Assembly: GCF_905200055.1 (NCBI RefSeq)
Contig: NZ_CAJKIS010000039.1
Location: forward strand, 1-22,379
Source of the DNA: an uncultured Fusobacterium sp.
GTDB taxonomy: Bacteria > Fusobacteriota > Fusobacteriia > Fusobacteriales > Fusobacteriaceae
Reading direction: 5' to 3'
DNA length: 22,379 bases
Of this stretch, positions 14,429 through 22,378 are shown piece after piece. A program made the translations under genes and the position numbers. A model generated the notes under the pieces. It was given only the letters and a program-made list of their open reading frames with translations, had not been told where the DNA came from and did no database searches. Every line of letters starts with the position of its first letter. The stretch's first letter is position 1.

Positions 14429-15046
14429 ATGAAATATTTTTTACAGGGAATCACTATGGGGCTAGCTTATGTTGCTCCAATAGGACTACAAAATCTTTTT
14501 GTAATTAACACAGCTCTAACTCAAAAGAGAAGTAGAGCTTATCTAACAGCACTAATAGTTATCTTTTTTGATGTAACTTTAGCTTTAGCTTGTTTCTTTG
14601 GGGTAGGGACAATAATGGAAAAATCAAAGTTACTAGAATTGGCAATACTATTAGTAGGAAGTATTATAGTTATCTGGATTGGAATAGGACTTTTAAGATC
14701 TAAAGGAAGTATGGATAGTTCAACAGATGTGAATGTACCTATATTAAAAGTAATAACTACTGCTTGTGTAGTAACTTGGTTTAATCCTCAAGCTATAATT
14801 GATGGAAGTATGATGTTGGGAGCATTTAGAGCATCTCTTCCTAAAGAAGAAGGATTAAAATTTATTGCTGGAGTTACATCTGCATCATGTTTATGGTTTA
14901 CAGGAATAACAACTTTTATTTCAGTTTTTAGCAGTAAATTTACTGATAAAATACTACGTGGAATAAATATTGTATGTGGAGCAGTAATTGTATTCTATGG
15001 CTTAAAACTATTCTATACATTTATTCAATTAGTAACTAACAGATAA
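14429..15046 (+). CDS. LysE/ArgO-family amino-acid exporter
   Basis: This 205-residue integral membrane protein has about six predicted membrane segments (roughly 5-27, 38-60, 68-90, 105-128, 145-167 and 176-200). The segment VAPIGLQNLFVINTAL (15-30) and the WFNPQAIIDG motif (117-126) are those of the LysE superfamily, closest in pattern to the LysE/ArgO lysine-arginine exporters. The substrate is not established. The start has a weak AAGGGG ribosome site. The gene is read with tsaD and ends at a bidirectional terminator shared with the opposing gene. Confidence 0.85.
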   Translation: MKYFLQGITMGLAYVAPIGLQNLFVINTALTQKRSRAYLTALIVIFFDVTLALACFFGVGTIMEKSKLLELAILLVGSIIVIWIGIGLLRSKGSMDSSTDVNVPILKVITTACVVTWFNPQAIIDGSMMLGAFRASLPKEEGLKFIAGVTSASCLWFTGITTFISVFSSKFTDKILRGINIVCGAVIVFYGLKLFYTFIQLVTNR

Positions 15047-15050
15047 AAAT

Positions 15051-15089
15051 AAGAGGTTACCTTTCTAAGTTAGAGAAGTAACCTCTTTT
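15051..15089. terminator. Bidirectional terminator between convergent genes
   Basis: A 10-bp stem AAGAGGTTAC/GTAACCTCTT (15051-15060 and 15078-15087) encloses a 17-base loop. T residues follow on the plus strand. On the minus strand the A-rich 15041-15050 supplies a U-rich tail. It lies between the exporter stop and the stop of the minus-strand gene. Confidence 0.85.
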
Positions 15090-15104
15090 AATTTGTTTTA
15101 TATT

Positions 15105-16154
15105 TTATTTTTCTTCTAATATTAGATTAAAATTACTGATATTTTTATCAAGTCTAAATAGATCTGTTTTTAATCTTTTATATTTAGGATCGTTTACAGA
15201 GATAAAAACCTCCTTATCCCCTTCAATATTTGCAAATTCATAATATCCATTTTCATCTGAAGTAACAGAAGTTATCTTATTAATATCTTCATCATGTATA
15301 GTAATTAAAATTTTAGGAAGGGCTTTTACTCCATCAGTAACAATCCCTTGAATATTAAATTTAGTTTTAGTTAAAACAATTTCTAAATTTGGTATAGATG
15401 AGTTACTCTCTATTTTTCTAACACTACCATTTGTAAAAAATCCTGGCTTAGTACAAATTAAAGTTACTATCCCTGAACTAACCTCTTTTTTAAATTTTCC
15501 ATATTCATCAGTTTTTAAGTAGAAAGTTTCAGCACCATTTTTTATAGTTACTTGAGCATTGATAATAGGGTTTCTCTTTTCATCAATTATACGACCCTCA
15601 ACAAAACTAGGTATTTTATCTAAATTTATAGTTAGGTTATAAGGTTTAGCTGAAGATGTAAACTCATAAATTAAAGGATTATTTTTTTTAGTTGTATATC
15701 CAAATTTATTTATATTGATTTTATAATTTCCTTTAGGAAGCTTTATCTGAAAATTACCTAGATAATCTGAAGTAGTTGAATAACCTCTATTTAAGTTGTC
15801 AATAAATTGTATCTCACTTCCACCAATATTATTGTCCTTAGATTTTATAACTCCATTAATAATAATATCTTCTTTTTTAGAAAATTCAATATAAATTTCA
15901 TTAGGGATATTTTTTACATCTATCTCTTTTATAATAGGGGCATACTCCCTATTAAAAAATAGAAATGTATAGATCTCTTCATCGAGGTTAAAAGTTGCTT
16001 TTGAATTATAAAAATCAAAGGTTTTAAAAGTTTTGTCACTAGTTTTATAATATCTAATATTTCCACTAGGGATATTAAAATGTATTGTAAATTCTTTTGA
16101 AAAAGATAAAATTGACAAAATAAAGAAAAATAAAGCTATCTTAATTTTATACAT
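15105..16154 (-). CDS. Predicted exported protein with three tandem carboxypeptidase-regulatory-like domains
   Basis: This is the only minus-strand gene. The 349-residue product starts with a signal peptide: basic MYKIK, a hydrophobic core to about residue 17, and a possible cleavage after SFS (17-19). An N-terminal beta-rich part (20-95) is followed by three similar blocks at about 98-178, 184-262 and 267-346. Each opens with G-x-[IV] and contains a T[ST]D-x-x-G-x-[FY] turn (TSDYLGNF, TDEYGKF, TSDENGYY), the pattern of CarboxypepD_reg/transthyretin-like beta-sandwich domains. No catalytic motif or cell-wall anchor is seen. Function is unknown; a periplasmic or surface binding or adhesion role is possible. 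The ATG at 16154 is chosen because GGAGG lies just before it. An ATG 12 bases upstream overlaps that ribosome site. Confidence 0.75.
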   Translation of the reverse strand: MYKIKIALFFFILSILSFSKEFTIHFNIPSGNIRYYKTSDKTFKTFDFYNSKATFNLDEEIYTFLFFNREYAPIIKEIDVKNIPNEIYIEFSKKEDIIINGVIKSKDNNIGGSEIQFIDNLNRGYSTTSDYLGNFQIKLPKGNYKININKFGYTTKKNNPLIYEFTSSAKPYNLTINLDKIPSFVEGRIIDEKRNPIINAQVTIKNGAETFYLKTDEYGKFKKEVSSGIVTLICTKPGFFTNGSVRKIESNSSIPNLEIVLTKTKFNIQGIVTDGVKALPKILITIHDEDINKITSVTSDENGYYEFANIEGDKEVFISVNDPKYKRLKTDLFRLDKNISNFNLILEEK

Positions 16155-16191
16155 AAGTTCCTCCATGAAGTTAAAATAAATTAATAAAAAT

Positions 16192-16200
16192 ATTATAACA
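16192..16200 (-). promoter_or_regulatory. Extended -10 promoter of the minus-strand exported protein gene
   Basis: Read on the minus strand, TGTTATAAT is TG-n-TATAAT, 38 bases before the chosen start codon. No good -35 is visible. It diverges from the promoter at 16290. Confidence 0.6.
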
Positions 16201-16277
16201 CTTTTTTAATAATAAAAAAATTAAAAAGATATAGAGAAAATTTTTCATGAATAAATTTAAGATATGTTTTTACTTTT

Positions 16278-16298
16278 ATATGAATCATATGATATAAT
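16278..16298 (+). promoter_or_regulatory. Extended -10 promoter with overlapping palindrome
   Basis: TGATATAAT (16290-16298) is a perfect TG-n-TATAAT element 40 bases before the next start codon. A 6-1-6 inverted repeat ATATGA-A-TCATAT (16278-16290) abuts it, so a protein bound there would block RNA polymerase. The regulator is unknown, and the repeat could be chance in AT-rich DNA. Confidence 0.6.
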
Positions 16299-16337
16299 TC
16301 AAGTTAAATGCAAAAGAAACTGTCGAGGAGGAATAAT

Positions 16338-16901
16338 ATGAATGATAACATTATTGATAAACCTAATGCGGCAAAATTGAATTTTTTAAAAGCAACAGCT
16401 GAAAGAAGTTTTTATCTTGATGAGTTTAAAGAAAATATTATACTTGCATTGACAGATAAACAAATAATGTCTGGAATTATCTATCAAGAAGTAATAGTTG
16501 AGATGAAAAAAGAAACAACAGCAAGGGTTAAAATGAGAAGGGATATCCCTTTAAAATCTTTACAACCATACATAATGGCTGCTGAAAAAATAGGATTGCA
16601 ATATACTCTGGTAGATGCATTAGATACTCAGGGAGATATTGGGCTTGTAGTAGTTTCAAAAGAGGCGTTTGATGATGATAAGAGACAAATAGTGGTAGAA
16701 GATTTAGAAGAAAAATTTGAAAAAGTAGGTTTGAATAAAGAGTATATAAGAAAGTTGGGAGCTAAACTTTGCAAGAAGCATTATAAGTTACTTGTAGAAA
16801 AGATGCCAACATATAAAGATCAATTTGAAGAACTTACATTATTTGATAGATTATTTGGAAAAGAGTGTCCAATATGTAAAGTAGAAAGGGAGAAAAACTA
16901 A
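16338..16901 (+). CDS. DUF1694 (YueI-like) protein
   Basis: This is a 187-residue cytoplasmic protein of unknown function. The segment YLDEFKENIILALTDKQIM followed by IYQEVIVEM, and later DIGLVVVSKEAFD, resemble the YueI/DUF1694 family of low-GC bacteria. The last ~60 residues form a basic helical extension ending in a CPIC motif, whose metal binding is untested. The ATG at 16338 has GAGGAGG 6 bases upstream. An in-frame ATG at 16308 would lie almost on the predicted transcription start and is rejected. The stop overlaps the murA start (TAATG), so the two are translationally linked. Family assignment is from memory of the pattern. Confidence 0.65.
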   Translation: MNDNIIDKPNAAKLNFLKATAERSFYLDEFKENIILALTDKQIMSGIIYQEVIVEMKKETTARVKMRRDIPLKSLQPYIMAAEKIGLQYTLVDALDTQGDIGLVVVSKEAFDDDKRQIVVEDLEEKFEKVGLNKEYIRKLGAKLCKKHYKLLVEKMPTYKDQFEELTLFDRLFGKECPICKVEREKN

Positions 16902-18169
16902 TGGTAGAAGCATTTAAGGTAACAGGTGGAAAAGAGATTTCAGGAGTATTAGAGGTAGAGGGAGCAAAAAATGCAGCTTTGCCAATAATGATTGCAACTC
17001 TTATTGAGAAGGGAACTTATATTTTAAAGAATGTTCCTAATTTGATGGATATAAGAACTTTAGTAAAGCTATTAGAAAGTTTAGGATTAAAAATAGAAAA
17101 ATTAGATAATCATACATATAAAATTGTAAATGAGGGATTAACTAATCTAGTAGCAGGATATGAGCTTGTGAAAAAAATGAGAGCATCATTTTTAGTAATG
17201 GGAGCTATGTTAGCTCATGAAAAGAGAGCTAAGGTTTCTTTACCAGGAGGTTGTGCAATAGGAGCGAGACCTGTTGACTTACATTTAAAAGGTTTTGAAT
17301 CTTTAGGAGTAAAATTAAATATAGATCATGGTTATGTAGATGCAGTTGCAGATGAGCTTAAAGGTGGAGTAATTGTTTTAGATTTTCCTAGTGTTGGAGC
17401 TACAGAAAATATAGTGATGGCAGCAGTAAAAGCTAAAGGAACTACTATTCTTGAAAATGCTGCAAGAGAACCTGAGATAGAGGACCTATGTAATTTCTTA
17501 AATGATATGGGAGCAAAAATTTCAGGAGTAGGAACAAGTAAATTAGTAATAGAGGGAGTAGAAAAGCTATATCCATGTGAACATACAATTATTCCAGATA
17601 GAATTGTTGCAGGAACTTTTATTATAGCATCTGTTATGTTTGATGGAAAAATTGAAGTTAGAGGAGTGGTTAAAGAGCATATAGGAAGTTTCTTGATGAA
17701 ATTAGATGAGATGGGAGTTAAATTCCAAATAGATGGAAATAATCTAAAAGTTTTATCTAAGCTTTCAGATCTGAAACCTGTTAAAGTAACAACAATGCCT
17801 CACCCTGGATTCCCAACAGATTTACAATCACCAATAATGACTTTAATGTGCTTAATTAATGGAACAAGCGAAGTAAAAGAAACTGTTTTTGAAAATAGAT
17901 TTATGCATGTGCCAGAACTAAATAGAATGGGAGCTAAGATAGATATTAATAGTAATGCAGCAACAATTAATGGTGTAGAGAATTTTTCATCAGCTGAAGT
18001 AATGGCAAGTGATTTAAGAGCTGGAGCATGTTTAATTTTAGCTGCTTTAAAAGCTGAAGGAGTAAGTATTGTAAATAGAATTTATCATGTTGATAGAGGA
18101 TATGAAAATTTAGAGTTAAAATTAAAAGAACTTGGTGCAGATATAGAAAGAATAAAAACTGAAATTTAA
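16901..18169 (+). CDS. murA: UDP-N-acetylglucosamine 1-carboxyvinyltransferase (MurA)
   Basis: MurA transfers enolpyruvate from PEP to UDP-GlcNAc, the first committed step of peptidoglycan synthesis. The 422-residue protein begins with EGAKNAALPI (K23 and N24 bind substrate). It carries C118 in LPGGCAIGARPVDLH, the cysteine that attacks PEP and is the target of fosfomycin; the presence of Cys rather than Asp predicts sensitivity at this enzyme. FPTDLQSPIMTL and DLRAGACLILAAL are further conserved segments. Length is typical. It shares one base with the stop of the preceding gene, and rlmB follows 10 bases after its stop. Confidence 0.97.
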   Translation: MVEAFKVTGGKEISGVLEVEGAKNAALPIMIATLIEKGTYILKNVPNLMDIRTLVKLLESLGLKIEKLDNHTYKIVNEGLTNLVAGYELVKKMRASFLVMGAMLAHEKRAKVSLPGGCAIGARPVDLHLKGFESLGVKLNIDHGYVDAVADELKGGVIVLDFPSVGATENIVMAAVKAKGTTILENAAREPEIEDLCNFLNDMGAKISGVGTSKLVIEGVEKLYPCEHTIIPDRIVAGTFIIASVMFDGKIEVRGVVKEHIGSFLMKLDEMGVKFQIDGNNLKVLSKLSDLKPVKVTTMPHPGFPTDLQSPIMTLMCLINGTSEVKETVFENRFMHVPELNRMGAKIDINSNAATINGVENFSSAEVMASDLRAGACLILAALKAEGVSIVNRIYHVDRGYENLELKLKELGADIERIKTEI

Positions 18170-18179
18170 TGGAGGTAAA

Positions 18180-18890
18180 ATGGAGAGAATTATAGGGGTA
18201 AATCCTGTAATAGAAGTATTACAAAATAAAGAGAAAAATATAGAGAAGATAGAGATATTTAAAGGGAATAAAGATGAAAAACTTAATAAGATAAGAAGAT
18301 TGGCATCTGAAAGAAATATTAAAATATTCTATACTGAAAAGAGAATAGAAAACTCTCAAGGAGTAGCAGCATATATAAGTGAGTATGATTATTATGTAGA
18401 TTTTGGAGAATTTTTAGAAAAAATTGCTCCTATGGAAAATTCAATAGTGTTAGTTTTAGATGAGATTCAAGATCCTAGAAACTTTGGAGCATTAATAAGA
18501 AGTGCTGAAGTTTTTGGAGTTAAAGGTATAATTATTCCTGAAAGAAATGCAGTTAGAATAAATGAAACAGTGGTAAAAACTTCTACTGGAGCTATTGAAT
18601 ATGTTGATATAGTAAAAGTAACTAATATTTCTGAAGCTTTAAATAAACTTAAAAAATTAGATTATTGGGTTTATGGAGCAGAGGGAGAAGGAAGTAAAGA
18701 TTATTCTAAAGAAAAATATCCAAGCAGAACAGCTCTTGTACTAGGTAGTGAAGGAAATGGAATAAGAAAGAAAGTTAAAGAAACTTGTGATGTCCTTATA
18801 AAAATACCTATGTATGGAAAGATAAACTCTTTAAATGTATCAGTTGCTGGAGGAATAATTCTTTCTGAAATAGTTAAATCATTTAACTAA
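18180..18890 (+). CDS. rlmB: 23S rRNA 2'-O-methyltransferase of the SpoU/TrmH family (RlmB-like)
   Basis: This 236-residue SPOUT methyltransferase is predicted to methylate the ribose of a 23S rRNA guanosine (G2251 in E. coli numbering). The small N-terminal substrate-binding domain (1-75) ends in QGVAA. The three SpoU motifs follow: DPRNFGALIRSAEVFG (98-113), LVLGSEGNGI (187-196) and IPMYGKINSLNVSVA (209-223), which form the knotted SAM site. GGAGG (18171-18175) lies between the murA stop and the ATG. A SigH-like sigma gene follows, as in Firmicutes where rlmB is near sigH. RlmB versus a related TrmH protein cannot be settled fully from sequence. Confidence 0.88.
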   Translation: MERIIGVNPVIEVLQNKEKNIEKIEIFKGNKDEKLNKIRRLASERNIKIFYTEKRIENSQGVAAYISEYDYYVDFGEFLEKIAPMENSIVLVLDEIQDPRNFGALIRSAEVFGVKGIIIPERNAVRINETVVKTSTGAIEYVDIVKVTNISEALNKLKKLDYWVYGAEGEGSKDYSKEKYPSRTALVLGSEGNGIRKKVKETCDVLIKIPMYGKINSLNVSVAGGIILSEIVKSFN

Positions 18891-18916
18891 GATCTTATAA
18901 GAAAGTGAGCATTGAT

Positions 18917-19531
18917 ATGGCTATGGAATTAGTAACTGATGAAGTGATAAATAAAGCACAATCAGGAGATCAAGAGGCGATTAACCTTATTTTACAAGAG
19001 TATAAAAACTATATTTATCTAAATGTAAAAAACTATTTTATAGTTGGAGCAGAACAAGAAGATCTTTTACAAGAGGGAACTATTGGACTTTTAAAAGCAT
19101 TAAAAGCATATAAGAAAGGAAAGTCTTCTTTTAAAACTTTTGCAATGATATGTATTAGAAGTCAGATAATAACAGCTATTAAAGCTTCAAATACGCAAAA
19201 AAATACAGCTCTTAATCTAGCATCAGGAAATTGTATAGAAAATGATGGGGGAAAAGAGATTGAATATAACAAGGGACTTAAATCATATATTAGTTATGAT
19301 CCTGAAGAGATTTTTTTAACAAAAGAGAAATTAAATGACTTTAAAACTTTTGTGAATAAGAATTTTAGTTCCTTTGAAAAAGAAGTTTTTAAATATATGA
19401 TAAAGGGATATTCATATCGTGAGATTGCTGAGGAGTTACAAAAATCTCCAAAAACTATTGATAATAGTTTTCAAAGGATAAAAAGAAAAAGTGAAGTTTG
19501 GATAAATGAGTATCAAGAAAATAAAATATAG
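18917..19531 (+). CDS. RNA polymerase sigma factor, SigH (sigma-30)-like
   Basis: This is a sigma-70-family factor of about 204 residues with region 2 (EDLLQEGTIGLLKALKAY, then SFKTFAMICIRSQIITAIK) and region 4 with a helix-turn-helix (GYSYREIAEELQKSPKTIDNSFQRIKRK). No region 1.1 or 3 is evident. The RSQIITAIKA segment and the size resemble Bacillus SigH more than ECF factors. The start is uncertain: the ATG at 18917 follows AAGTGAG, while a GTG at 18905 is also in frame with a poorer ribosome site. It sits just after rlmB, a Firmicutes-like arrangement. No spore genes are visible, so another role (competence, stationary phase or stress) is likely but unknown. Confidence 0.85.
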   Translation: MAMELVTDEVINKAQSGDQEAINLILQEYKNYIYLNVKNYFIVGAEQEDLLQEGTIGLLKALKAYKKGKSSFKTFAMICIRSQIITAIKASNTQKNTALNLASGNCIENDGGKEIEYNKGLKSYISYDPEEIFLTKEKLNDFKTFVNKNFSSFEKEVFKYMIKGYSYREIAEELQKSPKTIDNSFQRIKRKSEVWINEYQENKI

Positions 19532-19562
19532 TAGTTTGTCTATTGTTATAGATAGTTAAATG

Positions 19563-19571
19563 TGATATATT
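19563..19571 (+). promoter_or_regulatory. Extended -10-like promoter of leuS
   Basis: TGATATATT (TG-n-TATATT) lies 35 bases before the TTG start of leuS, matching the spacing of the other extended -10 elements in this window. No T-box leader or terminator is present in the 75-base gap. Confidence 0.5.
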
Positions 19572-19606
19572 GAGAAATATAATTGAAAATGATAGAGGTG
19601 AGATTT

Positions 19607-22216
19607 TTGAGAGAGTACGATTTTAAAGAAGTAGAAGCCAAGTGGCAAGGTAAATGGGAAAACGAAAATATATTCAAGACAGAAAATAAAGTTGATGGAA
19701 AAGAAAACTATTATGTTCTTGAAATGTTACCATACCCTTCTGGAAAACTTCATGTAGGTCATGCTAGAAACTATACTATAGGTGACGTTATAGCTAGATA
19801 TAAAAGAATGAAAGGATACAATGTTCTTCATCCAATGGGATGGGACTCTTTTGGATTACCAGCAGAAAATGCTGCTATTCAACATGGAGCACACCCTTCT
19901 ATCTGGACAAAATCAAATATAGAAAATATGAAAAGACAATTAAAAAAACTAGGATTTTCATATGACTGGGAAAGAGAGATAGCTTCATACACTCCAGAAT
20001 ATTACAGATGGAACCAATGGATATTTAAAAGACTTTATGAAAAAGGATTAATATATAAAAAGAAATCATTAGTAAACTGGTGTCCAGAATGTAATACAGT
20101 TCTTGCTAATGAACAAGTTGAAGATGGAATGTGCTGGAGACATAGTAAAACTCCGGTAATTCAAAAAGAGCTAGAACAATGGTTCTTTAAAATAACTGAT
20201 TATGCAGATGAATTATTAGAAGGGCATAAAGAGATTAAAGATGGATGGCCAGAAAAAGTTCTTACAATGCAAAAGAACTGGATAGGAAAATCTTATGGAA
20301 CAGAGATAGTATTTACAGTTGCTGAAACTGGTGAAGATTTACCTATGTTTACAACAAGAATAGATACTATATTTGGAGTTTCATACTGTGTTGTTGCACC
20401 AGAGCATCCAATTGTTGATGAGATTTTAAAAGTAAATCCAGAAATTAAAACAGCAGTACAAGAGATGAAAAATACTGACTTGATAGAAAGATCAGCAGAA
20501 GGAAGAGAAAAGAGAGGGGTATTTACAGGTTGGCATGTAATTAATCCAGTTACAAAAGAAAAAGTTCAATTATGGATAGCTGACTATGTACTTATGAACT
20601 ATGGTACTGGAGCAGTAATGGCAGTTCCTACACATGATGATAGAGACTTTGCTTTTGCTAAAAAATATAATTTACCATTAAAAGTTGTAATCAATCCAGT
20701 AGATAAAGAAACTAAACAAGAAATAGCTTTAAATCCAGCAGAGATGACAGCAGCTTTCACAGAGGTTGGAGTAATGACAAACTCTGGAGAATTCAATGGA
20801 ATCTCATCTAAAAAGGCTCTTACAGATATAGCTGTATATGTTGAAGAGCATGGATATGGAAAAAGAACTGTAAAATATAGGTTAAAAGATTGGGGAGTTT
20901 CAAGACAAAGATATTGGGGAACTCCAATTCCAGCATTATATTGTGAAAAATGTGGAACAGTAATGGAAAAAGATGAAAACTTACCAGTAATGTTACCAGA
21001 AGATGTACAATTCTCAGGAAATGGAAATCCAATAGAAACTTCAGAAAAATTCAAACATGCAGTTTGTCCAGTATGTGGTGGACCAGCAAGAAGAGATACA
21101 GATACTATGGATACATTTGTTGATTCATCTTGGTATTTCTTAAGATATTGTGATCCTAAAAATACAGATCTACCATTTGCAAAAGAAGCAGTAGATGCAT
21201 GGGCACCAGTAGATCAATATATTGGAGGAATAGAACATGCTGTAATGCACCTTCTATATGCTAGATTCTTCCATAAAGTGTTAAGAGATTTAGGACTTCA
21301 TTCTTCAAATGAACCATTTAAAAGATTATTAACTCAAGGAATGGTATTAGGACCATCATATTACTCAGCTAATGAAAACAAGTTCCTTTTTGCTGAAGAT
21401 GTAGAGATAAAAGGGGAAAAGGCATATTCTAAAGCAACAGGAGAAGAATTAGCAGTAAAAGTAGAAAAAATGTCTAAATCTAAAAATAATGGAGTAGATC
21501 CAGAAGAGATGATAGATAAATATGGAGCTGATACAACAAGACTATTTATAATGTTTGCAGCACCACCTGAAAAAGAACTTGAATGGAATGAAAATGGACT
21601 TGCAGGAGCTTACAGATTCTTAACTAAAATCTGGAGACTTGTAGTTGAACATAAAGAAAATATGGAGTTTGGAGAAATTGATCTAAATGCTGTAAGTAGA
21701 GAGGATAAAGCATTAATAATCAAACTTAATCAAACTATTAAAAAAGTAACAGAATCAATAGAAGATGACTATCACTTTAATACTTCAATAGCTGCTACAA
21801 TGGAGCTTATCAATGAAACTCAAGATTTCAAAGTTAATGTATTAGAAGGAGGAAAAGCAACTTCTGAATCTAAAAAAATATTTGGAGAAGTAGTTAAAAA
21901 TATAGTAGTTATGCTATCACCATTTACTCCACACTTCTGTGATGAATTATGGGAAGAAATGGGAAATACTGGATATTTATTCAATGAAGCATGGCCAGAA
22001 TACAAAGAGGAATTAACTAAATCTTCAGATGTTGTAATTGCTGTTCAAGTTAATGGAAAAGTTAGAGGAACAGTTGAAGTTCCAAGAGGAACAGCTAAAG
22101 AGGAAGTTGAAAAAGCTGCTCTTGAAATAGAAAATGTTAAGAAACATATGGAAGGAAAAACTTTAATGAAAGTTATAGTTGTTCCTGAAAAAATAGTAAA
22201 TATAGTAGTTAAATAA
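19607..22216 (+). CDS. leuS: Leucyl-tRNA synthetase
   Basis: This class I synthetase charges tRNA-Leu. The product is about 869 residues, normal for bacterial LeuRS. The ATP-binding HIGH-type motif is HVGH (49-52) within PYPSGKLHVGHARNY, and KMSKS is at 621-625. The CP1 editing domain includes GTGAVMAVPTHDDRDFAFA with the conserved Asp that clears mischarged tRNA. Cysteine pairs CPEC, CEKC and CPVC are present in the zinc-linked regions. No ATG fits the family start: the TTG at 19607 begins MREYDFKEVEAKWQ and has AGAGGTGAG at proper distance. An ATG at 19589 would add six residues. A terminator follows the stop. Confidence 0.96.
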   Translation: MREYDFKEVEAKWQGKWENENIFKTENKVDGKENYYVLEMLPYPSGKLHVGHARNYTIGDVIARYKRMKGYNVLHPMGWDSFGLPAENAAIQHGAHPSIWTKSNIENMKRQLKKLGFSYDWEREIASYTPEYYRWNQWIFKRLYEKGLIYKKKSLVNWCPECNTVLANEQVEDGMCWRHSKTPVIQKELEQWFFKITDYADELLEGHKEIKDGWPEKVLTMQKNWIGKSYGTEIVFTVAETGEDLPMFTTRIDTIFGVSYCVVAPEHPIVDEILKVNPEIKTAVQEMKNTDLIERSAEGREKRGVFTGWHVINPVTKEKVQLWIADYVLMNYGTGAVMAVPTHDDRDFAFAKKYNLPLKVVINPVDKETKQEIALNPAEMTAAFTEVGVMTNSGEFNGISSKKALTDIAVYVEEHGYGKRTVKYRLKDWGVSRQRYWGTPIPALYCEKCGTVMEKDENLPVMLPEDVQFSGNGNPIETSEKFKHAVCPVCGGPARRDTDTMDTFVDSSWYFLRYCDPKNTDLPFAKEAVDAWAPVDQYIGGIEHAVMHLLYARFFHKVLRDLGLHSSNEPFKRLLTQGMVLGPSYYSANENKFLFAEDVEIKGEKAYSKATGEELAVKVEKMSKSKNNGVDPEEMIDKYGADTTRLFIMFAAPPEKELEWNENGLAGAYRFLTKIWRLVVEHKENMEFGEIDLNAVSREDKALIIKLNQTIKKVTESIEDDYHFNTSIAATMELINETQDFKVNVLEGGKATSESKKIFGEVVKNIVVMLSPFTPHFCDELWEEMGNTGYLFNEAWPEYKEELTKSSDVVIAVQVNGKVRGTVEVPRGTAKEEVEKAALEIENVKKHMEGKTLMKVIVVPEKIVNIVVK

Positions 22217-22222
22217 TTTTAT

Positions 22223-22254
22223 GAGGTTGCTTAAAATTTAGGCAACCTCTTTTA
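22223..22254 (+). terminator. Terminator after leuS
   Basis: GAGGTTGC (22223-22230) pairs with GCAACCTC (22242-22249) around an A/T loop, followed by four T residues and further A/T. It begins 6 bases after the leuS stop. Confidence 0.85.
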
Positions 22255-22258
22255 AATT

Positions 22259-22378
22259 TTAATATAAACTATAATTTCCAAAAGTAGTAGTCGTTAAAGC
22301 TTTTCTATTTTTGGAACTCACTCTGCAAGCTCGCTCAAACACGTTGCATTTTCTTAACTTCATTTCGCTGAGGGCTTC
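22259..22378 (-). other. Edge segment: possible dispersed repeat or 3' end of a minus-strand reading frame
   Basis: From about 22308 to the window end the sequence is visibly more GC-rich than anything else between genes here. It contains GAGCGAGCTTGC and related words when read on the minus strand. In that direction it stays open for 39 codons from the edge to a TAA at 22259-22261, but no known domain or start is visible. It may be a short dispersed intergenic repeat. Without flanking sequence neither view can be confirmed. Confidence 0.35.

Noticed and set aside
19532..19606. T-box riboswitch upstream of leuS
   Set aside because: The gap is too short, and no T-box sequence or antiterminator/terminator pair is present.
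20599..21054. Minus-strand open frame of 151 codons inside leuS
   Set aside because: It is antisense to the conserved LeuRS editing and catalytic region, with no independent signals.
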